Source: Gordonia sp. UBA5067 (GTDB taxonomy: Bacteria > Actinomycetota > Actinomycetes > Mycobacteriales > Mycobacteriaceae). From it: 45,128 nucleotides of DNA. The notes under the pieces were generated by a model. It did not search any database and was not told the DNA's origin. It saw only the letters and a list, made by a program, of their open reading frames with translations. Positions 6,852-15,862 of this stretch are shown one piece after another; the stretch's first letter is position 1; each line of letters starts with the position of its first letter. The translations under genes were made by a program, and so were the position numbers. The stretch spans positions 1 to 45,128 of the forward strand of contig NZ_DIAX01000048.1 of the NCBI RefSeq assembly GCF_002414845.1, read 5' to 3'.

Positions 6852-7937
6852 TCAGAGTTTGAATCGCCCGGCGAAGGCCCGCAACGGAAGATCGTTGCTG
6901 GTAATGATGCCCGGCCGCGCCGCGCGGACCGCTCGCAGCGCGTTCAGCGCCGGCAGACCGGTGACGGTCATCCCGATGGCGGCGAAGCTCGCCGGATTGG
7001 ACAGATCCACCCCCTTGGCGGGGAACACCATGTGTTTGTTGTAGATCATCGGGTCGCCGATGATCTGCGTGATGTAGCAGCCCCGGATCTTCCACGCCGG
7101 ATCGGTGTACGGAGTCATCTGCCACTCCAGATGGGATTCGACGCGCGGCACGCCGTCGACCATCCCCTGGTATTTGATGTAGTTGGCGCCGAGTGATCCC
7201 TTCGGCAGGAAATACCATCCCAGGTCGACATCCTGGGTGCAGGCGCCCAACTCGTAGCTGAAGGCCACCTCGTCAAGCGCCAGGTCGAAGGCGTCGGCCA
7301 TGAGATACACCGAGTCGGCGAAGACCGCGGTGTACTTGTGCAGCGAGTCGGGAATAGTCGGATCGTCAACCGGGCGTCCATATCCGACCGCCTTCCACGT
7401 ATCGACCGAGTGGTGGCAGGACACATCCACCGACTCGGTCACGGTCACATTCTCGATGTCGGCGACGTCGGCGGAGTTGGCAATCGCAAGGATCTGATTC
7501 AGCCCGGGATTCATCCCGGTGCCGTAGAACGTGGCCTGCCCGCGTTCGCAGGCGTCCGCGATCACCTCGCTGACCTGGCGTCCCGATGGGTGTGGGTGGT
7601 TGGTGTCGCGATGATAGCCGGTGATCCAGTCGGCGGTGGTGACGACGTTGATCCCGGCTTCGAGCACCGCAACGTAGAGGTCCTCGTCGGGAAAGACGCC
7701 GTGGAAGGTCAGCACGTCGGGTTTGGCCGCGATGATCTCGGCGACGGTTCCGGTCGCGGTCACGCCGATGGGATCGATTCCGACGATCTCGCCGGCGTCG
7801 CGCCCGACCTTATCGGCGGTATAGCAGTGCAGTCCGACCAACTCGAGATCCGGGTGCGCGACGATGCGTCCGATCATCTCGGTCCCCAGGTTGCCGGTCG
7901 CAACTTGGAATACGCGGACCTGGTCGGTCGAGGTCAT
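6852..7937 (-). CDS. Dihydrodipicolinate-reductase-like NAD(P)H oxidoreductase
   Basis: This 361-residue enzyme belongs to the DapB/2,4-diaminopentanoate-dehydrogenase-like group. The N-terminal Rossmann motif is VATGNLGTEM (about 12-21), followed by a GTGMNPGLNQIL segment near residue 140. The reaction is probably NAD(P)H-linked on a keto or imine group, perhaps of the Rieske product; this is inferred from linkage. ATG 7937 is fixed by AAAGGA seven bases upstream and by the ATGA overlap with the Rieske gene stop (7934-7936), which implies translational coupling. Longer upstream reading is Rieske sequence in another frame. Its C-terminus RAFAGRFKL recurs in the scar at 4975-5004. Confidence 0.82.
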   Translation of the reverse strand: MTSTDQVRVFQVATGNLGTEMIGRIVAHPDLELVGLHCYTADKVGRDAGEIVGIDPIGVTATGTVAEIIAAKPDVLTFHGVFPDEDLYVAVLEAGINVVTTADWITGYHRDTNHPHPSGRQVSEVIADACERGQATFYGTGMNPGLNQILAIANSADVADIENVTVTESVDVSCHHSVDTWKAVGYGRPVDDPTIPDSLHKYTAVFADSVYLMADAFDLALDEVAFSYELGACTQDVDLGWYFLPKGSLGANYIKYQGMVDGVPRVESHLEWQMTPYTDPAWKIRGCYITQIIGDPMIYNKHMVFPAKGVDLSNPASFAAIGMTVTGLPALNALRAVRAARPGIITSNDLPLRAFAGRFKL

Positions 7938-8977
7938 GGTTGTCCTTTCACAATGGCGCCACTGTGCGGGCGCGCGGGATCGAGACCGACGGTCTGGCCG
8001 TCGGGGTAGAACTGCTGGGCCCACCGTCGTAGGGCGGTGAATCCGGCAAACTCTTTGGGCGAGAGTGCGGGTGGATCGGAATAGCGTTGATGTGACCAGA
8101 TCTCGATGTCGGCCTCGAACTGCTCGATGATGAGCCCGGCCATCGTCGTCCCGTACTCGGTGATCGGCCCCGACTCCTCCCCCGGTTTGCGGCCGATCCA
8201 CACGGTGAAGCGGACGTCGCAGGTGTACTGGTCCACCGGGGTGACCGCGGGCATCGTCCGGTTGTCGATCATTCCGAAACTCTTGGTCACCGAGCAGCCG
8301 AGTCCGGCGTTGATCGACTCAACTCGGCTGCTGGTGGATTCCAGCGTGGCGCCCTCCTCAAAGGCGATGGTGAAGTCGACGTAGGACACCGGTCCGCTGA
8401 AGTCATGCCGGGTGAACTCCGGCATGAACGGTGTCTGATGGACGAAGGTGAAGTGCGCAAAATCCACGCCATTCTCCAGGACATACTGCGGATGCAATTC
8501 CAACCCGGGTCGGTACAGGGTCGCCACCGGGACGGGTGGATAATAGTTCGCCGCCGTCTGGTCGTCGTCGAAGTCCGCGAAAATATCGGGAACCTCGAAA
8601 TACGGTTCGCGTCCCTCGGTGTCGAACCAGATCCACACCGCCTCGTTGCACTCGACGGACTGATAGCTGCGGATCCGTCGCCCCTTGTTGGGGCGCTTCT
8701 CATAGGGGATGCAGACGTTGCGGCCGTCCTGGTTCCACTCCCAGCCGTGAAACGGGCAGACGAGGTTCTCGCCGTCGACCCGGCCGCCGTACCCCAGGTG
8801 GGCGCCGAGGTGCTCGCAGTAGGCGTCGAAGACCGATATCCTCCCCGACGCGGAGCGCCAGGCGACCAGGTCGCGGTTGAAGTACTTCATGGTGTGGACC
8901 GCACCGGTGGCGATCTCGGTGGACCAGGCGACCTGGAACCACCCGGTGGGCTCCATCGATAGCGGTGTTCGTGCCAT
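7934..8977 (-). CDS. Rieske [2Fe-2S] aromatic/steroid-type oxygenase
   Basis: A 347-residue oxygenase alpha subunit. The Rieske cluster ligands are Cys54, His56, Cys74 and His77 (CEH...CPFH). The mononuclear iron site is in NGVDFAHFTFVH, with His175 and His180 and bridging Asp172. It resembles KshA-like oxygenases in plan and would hydroxylate a ring substrate using an external reductase; no reductase gene lies in the window. The start is ATG 8977, seven bases after a -10 box TATTCT (8990-8985), so the transcript should be leaderless. It is coupled to the downstream reductase and diverges from the TetR gene at 9049. Confidence 0.88.
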   Translation of the reverse strand: MARTPLSMEPTGWFQVAWSTEIATGAVHTMKYFNRDLVAWRSASGRISVFDAYCEHLGAHLGYGGRVDGENLVCPFHGWEWNQDGRNVCIPYEKRPNKGRRIRSYQSVECNEAVWIWFDTEGREPYFEVPDIFADFDDDQTAANYYPPVPVATLYRPGLELHPQYVLENGVDFAHFTFVHQTPFMPEFTRHDFSGPVSYVDFTIAFEEGATLESTSSRVESINAGLGCSVTKSFGMIDNRTMPAVTPVDQYTCDVRFTVWIGRKPGEESGPITEYGTTMAGLIIEQFEADIEIWSHQRYSDPPALSPKEFAGFTALRRWAQQFYPDGQTVGLDPARPHSGAIVKGQP

Positions 8978-8984
8978 GACGCGA

Positions 8985-9041
8985 AGAATACAAGAACCCT
9001 CTATGAAACTGGCCGGAATCGGCGACCCCTGCCGATACGAT
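8985..9041. promoter_or_regulatory. Divergent leaderless promoters, Rieske and TetR genes
   Basis: TATTCT (minus, 8990-8985) precedes ATG 8977 by seven bases and TACGAT (plus, 9036-9041) precedes ATG 9049 by seven bases. The 71-bp gap has room for one operator; GCCG-GAAT-CGGC within it is a weak candidate. This arrangement is typical of a TetR regulator controlling its neighbour and itself. Confidence 0.6.
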
Positions 9042-9048
9042 GGTGACC

Positions 9049-9699
9049 ATGACCGAAGTCGCCGGTGGCCGTCGCGCAAACAAGCGCGGCCTGGCCACCC
9101 GCGAGAACATGATCACCGCCGCCATCACTTCCCTGGCGACCGGCGATCCGGCGGCCGTATCGGGCAACCGGATCGCCCGCGACATCGGCGTGACCTGGGG
9201 TGCGATCAAGTACCAGTTCGGCGACATCGACGGCCTATGGGCCGCGGTACTCCGGCACACCGCGGAACTGCGCGGCGATCTGCCGGCCAATGCCCCCCCG
9301 GGCGGCACGCTGCGTCAACGGGTCACCGGCCTCGTCGACCTCATGCTGGTTGGGTTGCGGACCCCCGAGTCGCTGGCGATCGAGACGCTGCGCGCCGCGC
9401 TCCCCCGCGAACTCGACGAACTCGAACGCGAATTTCCGCTGACCGCAGCAGAATTCGCGTCCTGGAAGCCGACATGGGATGAGTCGTGCGCCCGCGCCTT
9501 CGCCGATCTCGATGTCCCGCCGGCACGGATCAGGCAGATGGCGGCCCTGATCCCCGCGGCGATGCGCGGACTCACCTCCGAGCGAATGCTGGGCACCTAT
9601 GGAAATCTCGCGGATGCCCGACAGGGCCTGATCGACGCCATCGTGGCATTGCTGAGCGTCGATCAGGCCCCCGATCGGCCCCCTACTGCACCTGCTTGA
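9049..9699 (+). CDS. TetR-family transcriptional regulator
   Basis: A 216-residue one-component regulator. The N-terminal helix-turn-helix is around residues 37-65 (AVSGNRIARDIGVTWGAIKYQFGD); the rest is a ligand-binding domain without recognisable specificity. It probably represses the divergent Rieske-reductase operon and may also act at the operator at 5140-5155 (inference). ATG 9049 is chosen over ATG 9040 because the -10 box TACGAT (9036-9041) overlaps the latter. Its 3' end overlaps the convergent DUF1254 gene by 17 bp. Confidence 0.85.
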   Translation: MTEVAGGRRANKRGLATRENMITAAITSLATGDPAAVSGNRIARDIGVTWGAIKYQFGDIDGLWAAVLRHTAELRGDLPANAPPGGTLRQRVTGLVDLMLVGLRTPESLAIETLRAALPRELDELEREFPLTAAEFASWKPTWDESCARAFADLDVPPARIRQMAALIPAAMRGLTSERMLGTYGNLADARQGLIDAIVALLSVDQAPDRPPTAPA

Positions 9700-11098
9700 C
9701 CGCGGGGATCTGCCACGATCCGTCCAGGATCGTCGGTGCTGTCGGACTCGGCCAGTACATCCGCAGCATCAGGACAAAGTCGCCCTCCGGTGCGGGCAGC
9801 CAGTTCGACTCCTTGTCCTTGCCCGGCGAATTCGCCTGCAGGTAGAGGTCGACCGACCCGTCCGCGTTCTTCTTCAGTTCGTTGCGCTCACTGAGCGTGT
9901 ACCGGTTGAGGGGGTTGTCGACGAAGAAGTAGTCCTTGTCGTACATGGTCAGCGACCAGAAGCCCTTGACCGGCGGCATGACAGCGAACCGCAGGACGTA
10001 CTTGTTTGCGCCGCTGTACTTCTGTTGCAGCGCAGGACCTTCAGAGGTCGGATAGACCGCGTCCTGCGGAAGGTTGGCACCGAGCCCGATCCAGGTGACA
10101 TAGGCGCGCTGGAGATACTCGGTGCCGTACGTCCCGGTCTTGGTGGTGAAGAGCCAGCCGTTCTCATTCTTGTTGGTCCCGGCTTTCACTCCGCCCTCCT
10201 GCCAGGCGAGGATGCGATCCTGTCCGGCTTTCGGGGCCGCTGCGATCGCCGCCGCACCGTCCTTGGTTGGCGCGAAGTCACGGCCGGGGACCAGTCCGAG
10301 CCGGGCCATCTTCGCAACCATCGGTGCGTCCGCGGCACTGGGCGGATTGGCCTTCCACAACGCGGCGAGCCGCTGGAAGTACGCGGTGCCGTCGAGCGCG
10401 TTGACCTGCTCACGGACTGCTGTCTTCGTGTCCACCGCGGGATCGACCCGGCCGGGCTGCGGGGTGTAGGGCTTTCCATAGTTTGAGAGTGGGACGGCGT
10501 TGATCTTGTCCTGAATTGCGTGGACCGCCGCATAGTCGGCCGGCGTCCCAGTGCTGTAGATGCGGCCCAGCAGCCAGACCATCGACGTCGGCGACTTGTA
10601 CTCGGTGACCCCGGCGGGCAGCGTCCCCTTCCAGCCCGGCCCCGTGATCGCGAAAGTCTGCGCCTTGCCGCCGGTGGTGCGACTGCCCGGAGACGCGATG
10701 ACGTTGGTCCACCCGTCCAGGATCGGCAGCAGGAAGTAGCGGCTACCCATGTCGGGCACGCTGATAACCCACGGCTGCTGCGAGACATCGAACCAGCCGG
10801 TGGTGTAGAGGGTATCGGCGTTCGGCGCGGTCACCGCACGGAACTGTGCATTGGGATACTGCCGCATGCGGACGAACTGCCCCTCGGGAGCCATATTTCC
10901 CTGCGGAGCGACCGTATTGGTGAGCGACTTCCGCGTGTAGTCCATGGTGACCAGCGGATAACCGTAGACGTATGCATCGACGGCGGCACCGGCGAGATCG
11001 CCGTGGTCTTCGGGTGTGGCCTGGTCCTTCCCGCAGCCCACTGCGGAAACGACCAGTAGTAGCGTTGCGGCGGCCAAGCCGGCTCTTCGCAATCTCAT
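9683..11098 (-). CDS. DUF1254/DUF1214 lipoprotein
   Basis: A 471-residue secreted protein with the paired DUF1254 (about residues 35-170, YGYPLVTMDYTRK) and DUF1214 (about 345-455, FWSLTMYDKDYFFVDNPLNRY) domains. The N-terminal signal ends in AVGC, a plausible if not ideal lipobox, so it may be anchored to the outer face of the membrane. The biochemical role of this pair is not established. Either ATG 11098 or the adjacent TTG 11101 could start it; GAAGGG lies 9 and 6 bases upstream respectively. It diverges from the AraC gene at 11221 across direct repeats that probably bind that regulator. Confidence 0.8.
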   Translation of the reverse strand: MRLRRAGLAAATLLLVVSAVGCGKDQATPEDHGDLAGAAVDAYVYGYPLVTMDYTRKSLTNTVAPQGNMAPEGQFVRMRQYPNAQFRAVTAPNADTLYTTGWFDVSQQPWVISVPDMGSRYFLLPILDGWTNVIASPGSRTTGGKAQTFAITGPGWKGTLPAGVTEYKSPTSMVWLLGRIYSTGTPADYAAVHAIQDKINAVPLSNYGKPYTPQPGRVDPAVDTKTAVREQVNALDGTAYFQRLAALWKANPPSAADAPMVAKMARLGLVPGRDFAPTKDGAAAIAAAPKAGQDRILAWQEGGVKAGTNKNENGWLFTTKTGTYGTEYLQRAYVTWIGLGANLPQDAVYPTSEGPALQQKYSGANKYVLRFAVMPPVKGFWSLTMYDKDYFFVDNPLNRYTLSERNELKKNADGSVDLYLQANSPGKDKESNWLPAPEGDFVLMLRMYWPSPTAPTILDGSWQIPAVKQVQ

Positions 11099-11155
11099 CA
11101 AGGGATACCCTTCGGTGTGGTGGGAAAGTAGTTGGTAGCGAAAGCATTCGCGGTC

Positions 11156-11220
11156 GAGTCAACTCCAGTCGAGGCCCAGCAGTCTTGACTCGGCGGGACA
11201 TCTCCTTGACTCTGTAGGAC
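11156..11220. promoter_or_regulatory. AraC-type operator: TTGACTC repeats at 21-bp spacing
   Basis: CTTGACTCGGCGGGAC (11184-11199) and CTTGACTCTGTAGGAC (11205-11220) match at 13 of 16 positions and are exactly 21 bp apart, two helical turns, in direct orientation as in classical AraC half-sites. A third TTGACTC lies inverted at 11162-11156. All sit between the divergent DUF1254 and AraC genes. Confidence 0.65.
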
Positions 11221-12234
11221 GTGCATCTGATCCGCGCCACCTCCCTGATCCAATTCCCTGAATTGGTTGCCGAACTCGGCGGGAATCCGGCGAACCTCCT
11301 TCGCCCGGCCGGGATCCGCGTCGAGGACATTGGCCATTTCGAGACCTTCATCGTGCTACGCGGCGCGATCGCCGCACTGGAGGCGGCCGCCACCGCCACG
11401 TCCACCCCCGATATCGGCCGACGACTGTCCTGCCGACAAGGAATCGAGATCCTCGGCCCGGTCGGGGTCGCCGCACGCAATGCCGGCACCTTCGGCGAGG
11501 CGCTCACCACCTTCAACCGATTCATGGCCGCCTACAGCCCGGGCCTGTCCGTGGCCGTGCACCCGCTTCCCGACCCGGAAATCGTGTTCTTCGAGCATCG
11601 GATTGAGCTTTCTCCGACGCCCCCCCATGGACAGACCGTCGAACTGTCCCTCGGAATCATGCTGCGGGTCCTGCGCATGCTCCTGCAGCCCGACTACGCG
11701 CCGGTCGAGGTCCATCTGCCCCATCGGCCACTAGCCCCCGAGTCCGACTATCGACGCTTCTTCGGGACCCGGGTCCTATTCGGGCGACCGGCCGCGGGTC
11801 TGGTGATCCGCAGCGACGATCTCGAGCGGGAGTTGCGCTGCGACACCCTGACGCACGAGACCGCAACAAGCTATCTTCAGACCATTGTTTCGCAGCGGCC
11901 GCCAACGACGGCCCGTGCCGTCGCCGACATGGCCCGGCACCTGCTGCCGGCCCGCATGGCGTCCATCGAGATGATCGCCGAACAGTTCGGCCTTCACCCG
12001 AAGGCACTGCAGCGCAGGCTCGCCACCGAGGGCACGAGTTTCTCCTCGGTCATCGACGGCCTTCGGCGCGAGATGGCTGAGCAGTATCTTCGCGATCCCG
12101 CCATCACGCTGGTCCACCTATCGCATCAATTGGGGTTCGCCGAGCAAAGTGTGCTGAGCAGGGCCGCACACCGCTGGTTCGGCATGAGTCCGATGCAATA
12201 TCGCCGACAGCAGGGGCAGTCAGCCAGGAGTTGA
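11221..12234 (+). CDS. AraC-family regulator with N-terminal arabinose-binding-like domain
   Basis: The product has 337 residues. The N-terminal two-thirds resembles the AraC_binding-like domain of OruR/ArgR-type regulators (PF12625). The C-terminal AraC HTH (about 240-332) contains IEMIAEQFGLHPKALQRRL and the second helix pair LVHLSHQLGFAEQSVLSRAAHRWFG. It probably activates the divergent DUF1254 lipoprotein gene in response to an unknown ligand. The start is GTG 11221, directly after the second operator repeat, so binding there should block its own expression. Only 13 bp separate it from the LLM gene that follows. Confidence 0.83.
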   Translation: MHLIRATSLIQFPELVAELGGNPANLLRPAGIRVEDIGHFETFIVLRGAIAALEAAATATSTPDIGRRLSCRQGIEILGPVGVAARNAGTFGEALTTFNRFMAAYSPGLSVAVHPLPDPEIVFFEHRIELSPTPPHGQTVELSLGIMLRVLRMLLQPDYAPVEVHLPHRPLAPESDYRRFFGTRVLFGRPAAGLVIRSDDLERELRCDTLTHETATSYLQTIVSQRPPTTARAVADMARHLLPARMASIEMIAEQFGLHPKALQRRLATEGTSFSSVIDGLRREMAEQYLRDPAITLVHLSHQLGFAEQSVLSRAAHRWFGMSPMQYRRQQGQSARS

Positions 12235-12247
12235 TACGTTTTCAGCC

Positions 12248-13288
12248 ATGAAGCTGGGACTGCAACTGGGGTACTGGGGCACGGGTCCGGTGGCTGATCA
12301 CGGCCAACTGGTAGCGGCGGCGGAGGCGGCCGGCTTCGATGGGGTCTTTACCGCGGAGGCCTGGGGCTCAGACGCGTACACGCCCCTGGCCTGGTGGGGT
12401 TCGCAGACGCAGCGCGTCCGCCTGGGTACGTCGGTGTTGCAATTGTCGGCCCGTACCCCCACCGCCTGCGCCATGGCTGCCCTGACCCTCGACCATTTGT
12501 CCGGCGGCCGCCACGTCGTCGGGCTGGGGGTGTCGGGCCCGCAGGTCGTCGAAGGCTGGTATGGCCAGCCCTTTCCCAAGCCGCTCGCGCGCACGCGCGA
12601 ATATGTCGACATCATGCGCAAAGTCTGGGCCCGGCAGGCCCCGGTCACCAACGACGGCCCGCACTACCCGCTGCCGCTGACCGGAGCGGGTACCACGGGA
12701 TTGGGTAAGCCGCTCAAGCCGATCACGCACCCTCGGCGAGCCGACATCCCGATCTTCCTCGGCGCCGAAGGACCCAAGAACATCGCACTGACCGCCGAGA
12801 TCGCCGACGGTTGGCTGCCCATCTTCTACACTCCCCGCTTGGCCGACATGTACAACGAATGGCTCGACGAAGGGTTCGCCCGACCCGGCGCCCGCCGCAG
12901 TCGCGCGGACTTCGAAATCTGCGCCACCGCCCAAATCGTCATCACCGACGACCGGGCCGCATCGATGAGCGCAATCAAACCGTTCATCGCGCTCTATATG
13001 GGCGGCATGGGCAGCGAGGATACCAACTTCCATGCCGAGGTATACCGCCGAATGGGGTACGCCGACGTCGTCGACGAGGTGACCAGCCTCTTCCGAAGCA
13101 ACCGCAAGGACGAGGCCGCCGCCATCATTCCGGACGCCGTCGTCGACGACGCCGCGATCGTCGGCGACGTCGACTACGTTCGCGGAAAGATCCGCGAGTG
13201 GGAGGCCGCCGGCGTGACGACGATGCTGGTCACCGCGAAGTCGGTTGCGGAGATCAGCGAACTCGCCGACATCGTGCTCGCCGTCTAG
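12248..13288 (+). CDS. LLM class F420-dependent oxidoreductase, Rv3520c family
   Basis: A 346-residue F420-dependent luciferase-like oxidoreductase. The start MKLGLQLGYWG, the TAEAWGSDAYTPLAWWGS segment (about 36-53) and LDHLSGGRHVVGLGVSGPQ (about 82-100) are characteristic of the Rv3520c group (TIGR03559). The substrate is unknown; in mycobacteria related genes lie among steroid degradation genes. The -10 box TACGTT (12235-12240) directly follows the AraC stop and precedes ATG 12248 by seven bases, so it has its own leaderless promoter. Its TAG stop shares the bases CTAG with the stop of the convergent WS/DGAT gene. Confidence 0.9.
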   Translation: MKLGLQLGYWGTGPVADHGQLVAAAEAAGFDGVFTAEAWGSDAYTPLAWWGSQTQRVRLGTSVLQLSARTPTACAMAALTLDHLSGGRHVVGLGVSGPQVVEGWYGQPFPKPLARTREYVDIMRKVWARQAPVTNDGPHYPLPLTGAGTTGLGKPLKPITHPRRADIPIFLGAEGPKNIALTAEIADGWLPIFYTPRLADMYNEWLDEGFARPGARRSRADFEICATAQIVITDDRAASMSAIKPFIALYMGGMGSEDTNFHAEVYRRMGYADVVDEVTSLFRSNRKDEAAAIIPDAVVDDAAIVGDVDYVRGKIREWEAAGVTTMLVTAKSVAEISELADIVLAV

Positions 13289-14745
13289 GTGATCTGATCG
13301 GCCTCCGCCCGAAGCCGGTCGAGTTCCTTCGGGAAGTAGTCCACCAGCCGATCCGGGTCGGGGAGGGCATCGGGGCACGCGATAATGCCCACGTGGACGA
13401 CGCCGTTGTTGGACAGCACGGTGATATTGAGCCCCGCGCCGTGGAAGATTGGGCCGAGCGGGTACATCGCGTCGACCTTCGCGCCCATGAAGTACAGCGG
13501 CATCTGTGGACCCGGGACATTGGAGATCACCAGGTTGTGCACCACGGGGCCCCGTTCGGACAGGCGCAGCCCCGCATATGTCCGCATGGCCAACCCGAAG
13601 GTGCGCGGCGGGGCGAACTCGGCCCAGTCCTGCAACGCGTCGGCCGGAATCGCCCGCTGGTGGTCCTTGGCGTTGCGATTCGCCTCGGCCATCGCGATCA
13701 GCCGCTCCCACGGGTCGTCGATATCGGTGCCCAGTCGAGCGAATAGGGCCGACACCTTGTTCATCCCTTCGGTCCGCTTGCTTTCCTCGCGAACCGAGAC
13801 CGGCACCGTCGCCAGCAACGGCGTGTCGGGCAGCTCGTCATGATCGTTCAGGTAGGCCCGCAGCGCACCGCCGGCGACAGCGAGCACCACGTCGTTGACC
13901 GTCGCCCCGCTGGCCCGGCGGATCACCTTGAAGTCCTCGAGCAGCATGTCGGCAAAGGCGATGGACCGTTGCCCGGTGATATTGCCGTTGAAACGCGTGC
14001 GCGGCGCCTTGAAGGGAGGTGGCATCGCCGTTCCCGCGATGGCGCGCTGAACAGTCTTGACCACCAGGTCGACCGACGGCTGAACAATCCGGGTCAACGC
14101 CAACGGCCGCGTGATGCTGGCCACCACTCCGCGACCGAAGATCTCCAGCGAACCCGGTTCCTGCTCCTCGATGCCGACGGGATCGTTGTCCATGGTTGGC
14201 GAACCTGGCAGCGCGTCGGGTTCGAGCGAGCACAGATGGGCCAAAATGCCCGCCCCGGACGCGCCGTCAACCGTCGCATGGTGCATTTTGGCGAAGACAA
14301 CGATCTTCTCCCGCGCCGACTGCGTCTGGGCCGCCTTCCCGCCATCTGCCCCACGGCCGGTGTCCTTGTACCCTTCGACGACCCACATCTCCCACAGGGG
14401 GTGGCGGCGGTTCACCGGCAACGAGGCCAGGTGGCTGCAAAGCTCGGTCAACTCGCGGTAGCCGCCATCGCCGGGCAGCGCGACGCGGTGCACATGGCGA
14501 TTGATGTCGAAATGGTTGTCCCGGACCCACACCGGATGCGCGATATCGAGCGGAACCCGGCGCACCTTCTGTCGGAACTGCGGAATCCCGGAGGCGGCGA
14601 CGTCTAGCGCATCACGAAACCTGTTGAACGAATAGCCGCCCGGGATCGTCTTCGGGTCTAGCACGAAAACAGCACAGACGTGCATCAACTGTTCGGGAGT
14701 CTCAAGGTAGAGGAAGGTGGCGTCAAGTCCACTCAGGCGTTCCAT
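13285..14745 (-). CDS. WS/DGAT wax ester synthase / diacylglycerol acyltransferase
   Basis: A 486-residue enzyme that transfers an acyl group from acyl-CoA to a fatty alcohol or diacylglycerol for storage lipid. The active-site motif HHATVDG lies near residues 153-159, and the C-terminal WS_DGAT_C domain includes NVPGPQMPLYFMGA (about 412-425). Length is typical of the Tgs family in mycobacteria. The start is ATG 14745, seven bases after the -10 box TAGGCT (14758-14753), which indicates a leaderless transcript. Confidence 0.9.
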   Translation of the reverse strand: MERLSGLDATFLYLETPEQLMHVCAVFVLDPKTIPGGYSFNRFRDALDVAASGIPQFRQKVRRVPLDIAHPVWVRDNHFDINRHVHRVALPGDGGYRELTELCSHLASLPVNRRHPLWEMWVVEGYKDTGRGADGGKAAQTQSAREKIVVFAKMHHATVDGASGAGILAHLCSLEPDALPGSPTMDNDPVGIEEQEPGSLEIFGRGVVASITRPLALTRIVQPSVDLVVKTVQRAIAGTAMPPPFKAPRTRFNGNITGQRSIAFADMLLEDFKVIRRASGATVNDVVLAVAGGALRAYLNDHDELPDTPLLATVPVSVREESKRTEGMNKVSALFARLGTDIDDPWERLIAMAEANRNAKDHQRAIPADALQDWAEFAPPRTFGLAMRTYAGLRLSERGPVVHNLVISNVPGPQMPLYFMGAKVDAMYPLGPIFHGAGLNITVLSNNGVVHVGIIACPDALPDPDRLVDYFPKELDRLRAEADQIT

Positions 14746-14769
14746 GATTGTGAGCCTAGTGCCCGTCGA

Positions 14770-15063
14770 TCAGTTCGGCCCGCGACTGGTGATATGCCAC
14801 CAGCCGCAGCGGCAGCGGTACACGTCGAGGCCGGGTTTGCGCAGGGTTCCCGCACGCAGAACCGCGACGGCCAACCACGCGTCGTACTCGTTGATGTGGG
14901 CCGATTTGTCCGGTGTCGGGCAATCGCCGCCTATCCGCGGTTGATCCCGGGACCGATTGTCGCGGGCCCGCCGCACTTGCCCCTGCGGGCCCGGACCGCC
15001 GCTGGTCCGGGCCTCGATCCGCTGGTAGAACCGCTCCAGCTCGGCATCGTCGAAGGGCTGCAT
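14770..15063 (-). CDS. Small basic protein with CxCGxxH motif
   Basis: A 97-residue protein (from ATG 15063) or 111 residues (from ATG 15105). The C-terminus YRCRCGWWHITSR resembles the short Cys/His motif of small actinobacterial proteins ending in C-x-CG-x-WHLTS, possibly a metal site. The middle is rich in Arg, Gln and Asp and likely disordered. The shorter start is preferred because ATG 15105 lies on the -10 box of the divergent protease gene; no Shine-Dalgarno sequence is seen at either. Function unknown. Confidence 0.6.
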   Translation of the reverse strand: MQPFDDAELERFYQRIEARTSGGPGPQGQVRRARDNRSRDQPRIGGDCPTPDKSAHINEYDAWLAVAVLRAGTLRKPGLDVYRCRCGWWHITSRGPN

Positions 15064-15112
15064 CGTACTGCCAGTCTGCCACCGGCCGCACCGTGCCGAT
15101 AGCATCGGCGAG

Positions 15113-15826
15113 ATGGCCCAGCTGACGGCGATCGACCGCCTTCATCCCGCACTGATCGCAACGATCATCTTCGTCATCGCCAGCGCGAATCTCATCGCCC
15201 ACTATGCGCACGGCCGGGCCATCTTCCTCGTCATTCCGACGACGGCACTGCTCCTTGGTGCGGCCGCGCTGATCAGTGGCCTGAAATGGCGTGATCTGGG
15301 TATCACGCTGCCCCAACTGCGCGCCGGGCTGCCGTGGGCGGTCGCGGTGGTCGCGGTGGTGGTCCTGGTCATCGCTGTCGCAGTGGCGATTCCGCCCCTG
15401 CGGGAGTTCTTCCTCGACGAACGTTTCCGCTCGGCGCGCACGGCGTTGTTCGCGGCCTTTGTCGTCATCCCGTTCCAGACAGTGCTGCCCGAGGAACTGC
15501 TGTTCCGCGGCGTGCTGCAGGGGGCGCTGATACGGACGTGGTCGATTCCGGTCGCGCTCACCGTCGGTGCCGTGCTTTTCGGGCTGTGGCACATCACCTC
15601 GTCGATGAACCTCGCCGGCGGCAACCAAGGGCTCCGCGATGTCGTCGGAAGCGGTGATGCGGGAAAGATTGCCGGTGTCCTCCTCGCAGTGGTGGCGACA
15701 ACGGCCGCCGGCCTGGTCTTCGGCTGGCTGCGCTACCAGACCGACAGCCTGCTGACTCCGATCGCGCTGCACTGGGCCCTCAATGCGACGGGAGCACTCG
15801 GCGCGGCCGTGGCCTGGCGGCTTTGA
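15113..15826 (+). CDS. CPBP family intramembrane metalloprotease
   Basis: A 237-residue membrane protein of the CPBP (Abi/CaaX protease-like) family, with about seven helices. The motifs PEELLFRG (EExxxR, about 125-132), FGLWH (about 156-160) and HWALNA (HxxxN, about 219-224) supply the catalytic residues. Members process prenylated or signal-type peptides or confer bacteriocin immunity; the role here is not indicated. ATG 15113 follows the -10 box TAGCAT (15100-15105) by seven bases, so translation is probably leaderless. A second membrane protein gene begins 37 bp downstream. Confidence 0.88.
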   Translation: MAQLTAIDRLHPALIATIIFVIASANLIAHYAHGRAIFLVIPTTALLLGAAALISGLKWRDLGITLPQLRAGLPWAVAVVAVVVLVIAVAVAIPPLREFFLDERFRSARTALFAAFVVIPFQTVLPEELLFRGVLQGALIRTWSIPVALTVGAVLFGLWHITSSMNLAGGNQGLRDVVGSGDAGKIAGVLLAVVATTAAGLVFGWLRYQTDSLLTPIALHWALNATGALGAAVAWRL

Positions 15827-15862
15827 CGCCCCAGCCACAGCAAGATATGCAACAGTATCGGC

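Noticed and set aside
12368..13711. 447-codon minus-strand frame spanning the LLM gene and the end of the WS/DGAT gene
   Set aside because: It is antisense to the well-conserved Rv3520c-like gene and reads the WS/DGAT gene in the wrong frame; its composition (Gly, Arg, Asp repeats) is that of a shadow frame.
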